DNA of 5,977 nt, taken from assembly GCA_002297415.1 (NCBI GenBank), contig DBKZ01000094.1, forward strand, positions 18,336-24,312. The letters run 5' to 3'. This document shows positions 5,952-5,977 of the stretch, piece by piece. This stretch comes from Ruminococcaceae bacterium UBA737 (GTDB lineage Bacteria; Bacillota; Clostridia; Oscillospirales; Acutalibacteraceae). The position numbers were made by a program, and so were the translations under genes. A model generated the notes under the pieces. That model ran no database searches, had not been told where the DNA came from, and was given only the letters and a program-made list of their open reading frames with translations. The stretch's first letter is position 1, and each line of letters starts with the position of its first letter.

Positions 5952-5977
5952 TGTCGGCAGATTGTCAAGCAAGTGCA

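Noticed and set aside
5900..5977. tRNA or other structured RNA gene
   Set aside because: The hairpins do not form a cloverleaf, and no T-loop or anticodon arm signature is visible.

Overview
The window looks like a chromosomal segment of a Gram-positive anaerobe of the Bacillota, most likely class Clostridia. The reasons are AGGAGG-type ribosome binding sites, sigma-A promoters matching or close to TTGACA/TATAAT, a lipoprotein-type binding protein, intrinsic terminators with U-tracts, and the clostridial/streptococcal gene pair ACT protein + UPF0210. A placement near Ruminococcus/[Eubacterium] siraeum is only a guess from composition and style. All genes are on the + strand.

Layout. (1) 1-1495: the last 37 codons of a small ACT-domain protein, followed 19 bases later by a complete UPF0210/DUF711 (PFL family) gene. 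This pair is conserved in many Firmicutes and has no assigned biochemical function. (2) 1496-1775: a compact control region. It has a consensus extended -10 promoter whose -35 box sits at the centre of a palindrome, a 38-codon leader ORF with six cysteine codons, a candidate antiterminator, and an intrinsic terminator ending 20 bases before the next gene. (3) 1776-4327: a complete ABC importer of the MetNIQ family, in the order ATPase with NIL domain (metN), permease (metI), lipoprotein (metQ), closed by a terminator at 4345-4376. (4) 4393-5814: a MATE-family multidrug/Na+(H+) antiporter with its own promoter. (5) 5815-5977: non-coding, with a 7-bp-periodic TAGAYNN repeat and three hairpins, perhaps the edge of an intergenic repeat element that continues outside the window.

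How it may work together. The importer would normally be annotated as a methionine transporter, and in Firmicutes such operons often carry SAM riboswitches or T-boxes. I see neither here. The leader instead looks like a ribosome-mediated attenuator that reads cysteine: ribosomes stalled at the first Cys codons would leave a 9-bp antiterminator free to form, while ribosomes reaching the stop codon would break its scaffold and let the terminator fold. If correct, the importer is switched on by cysteine shortage and its substrate may be cysteine, cystine or another sulfur compound rather than (or as well as) methionine. This is the most interesting signal in the window. It is an inference from sequence, not a demonstrated system.
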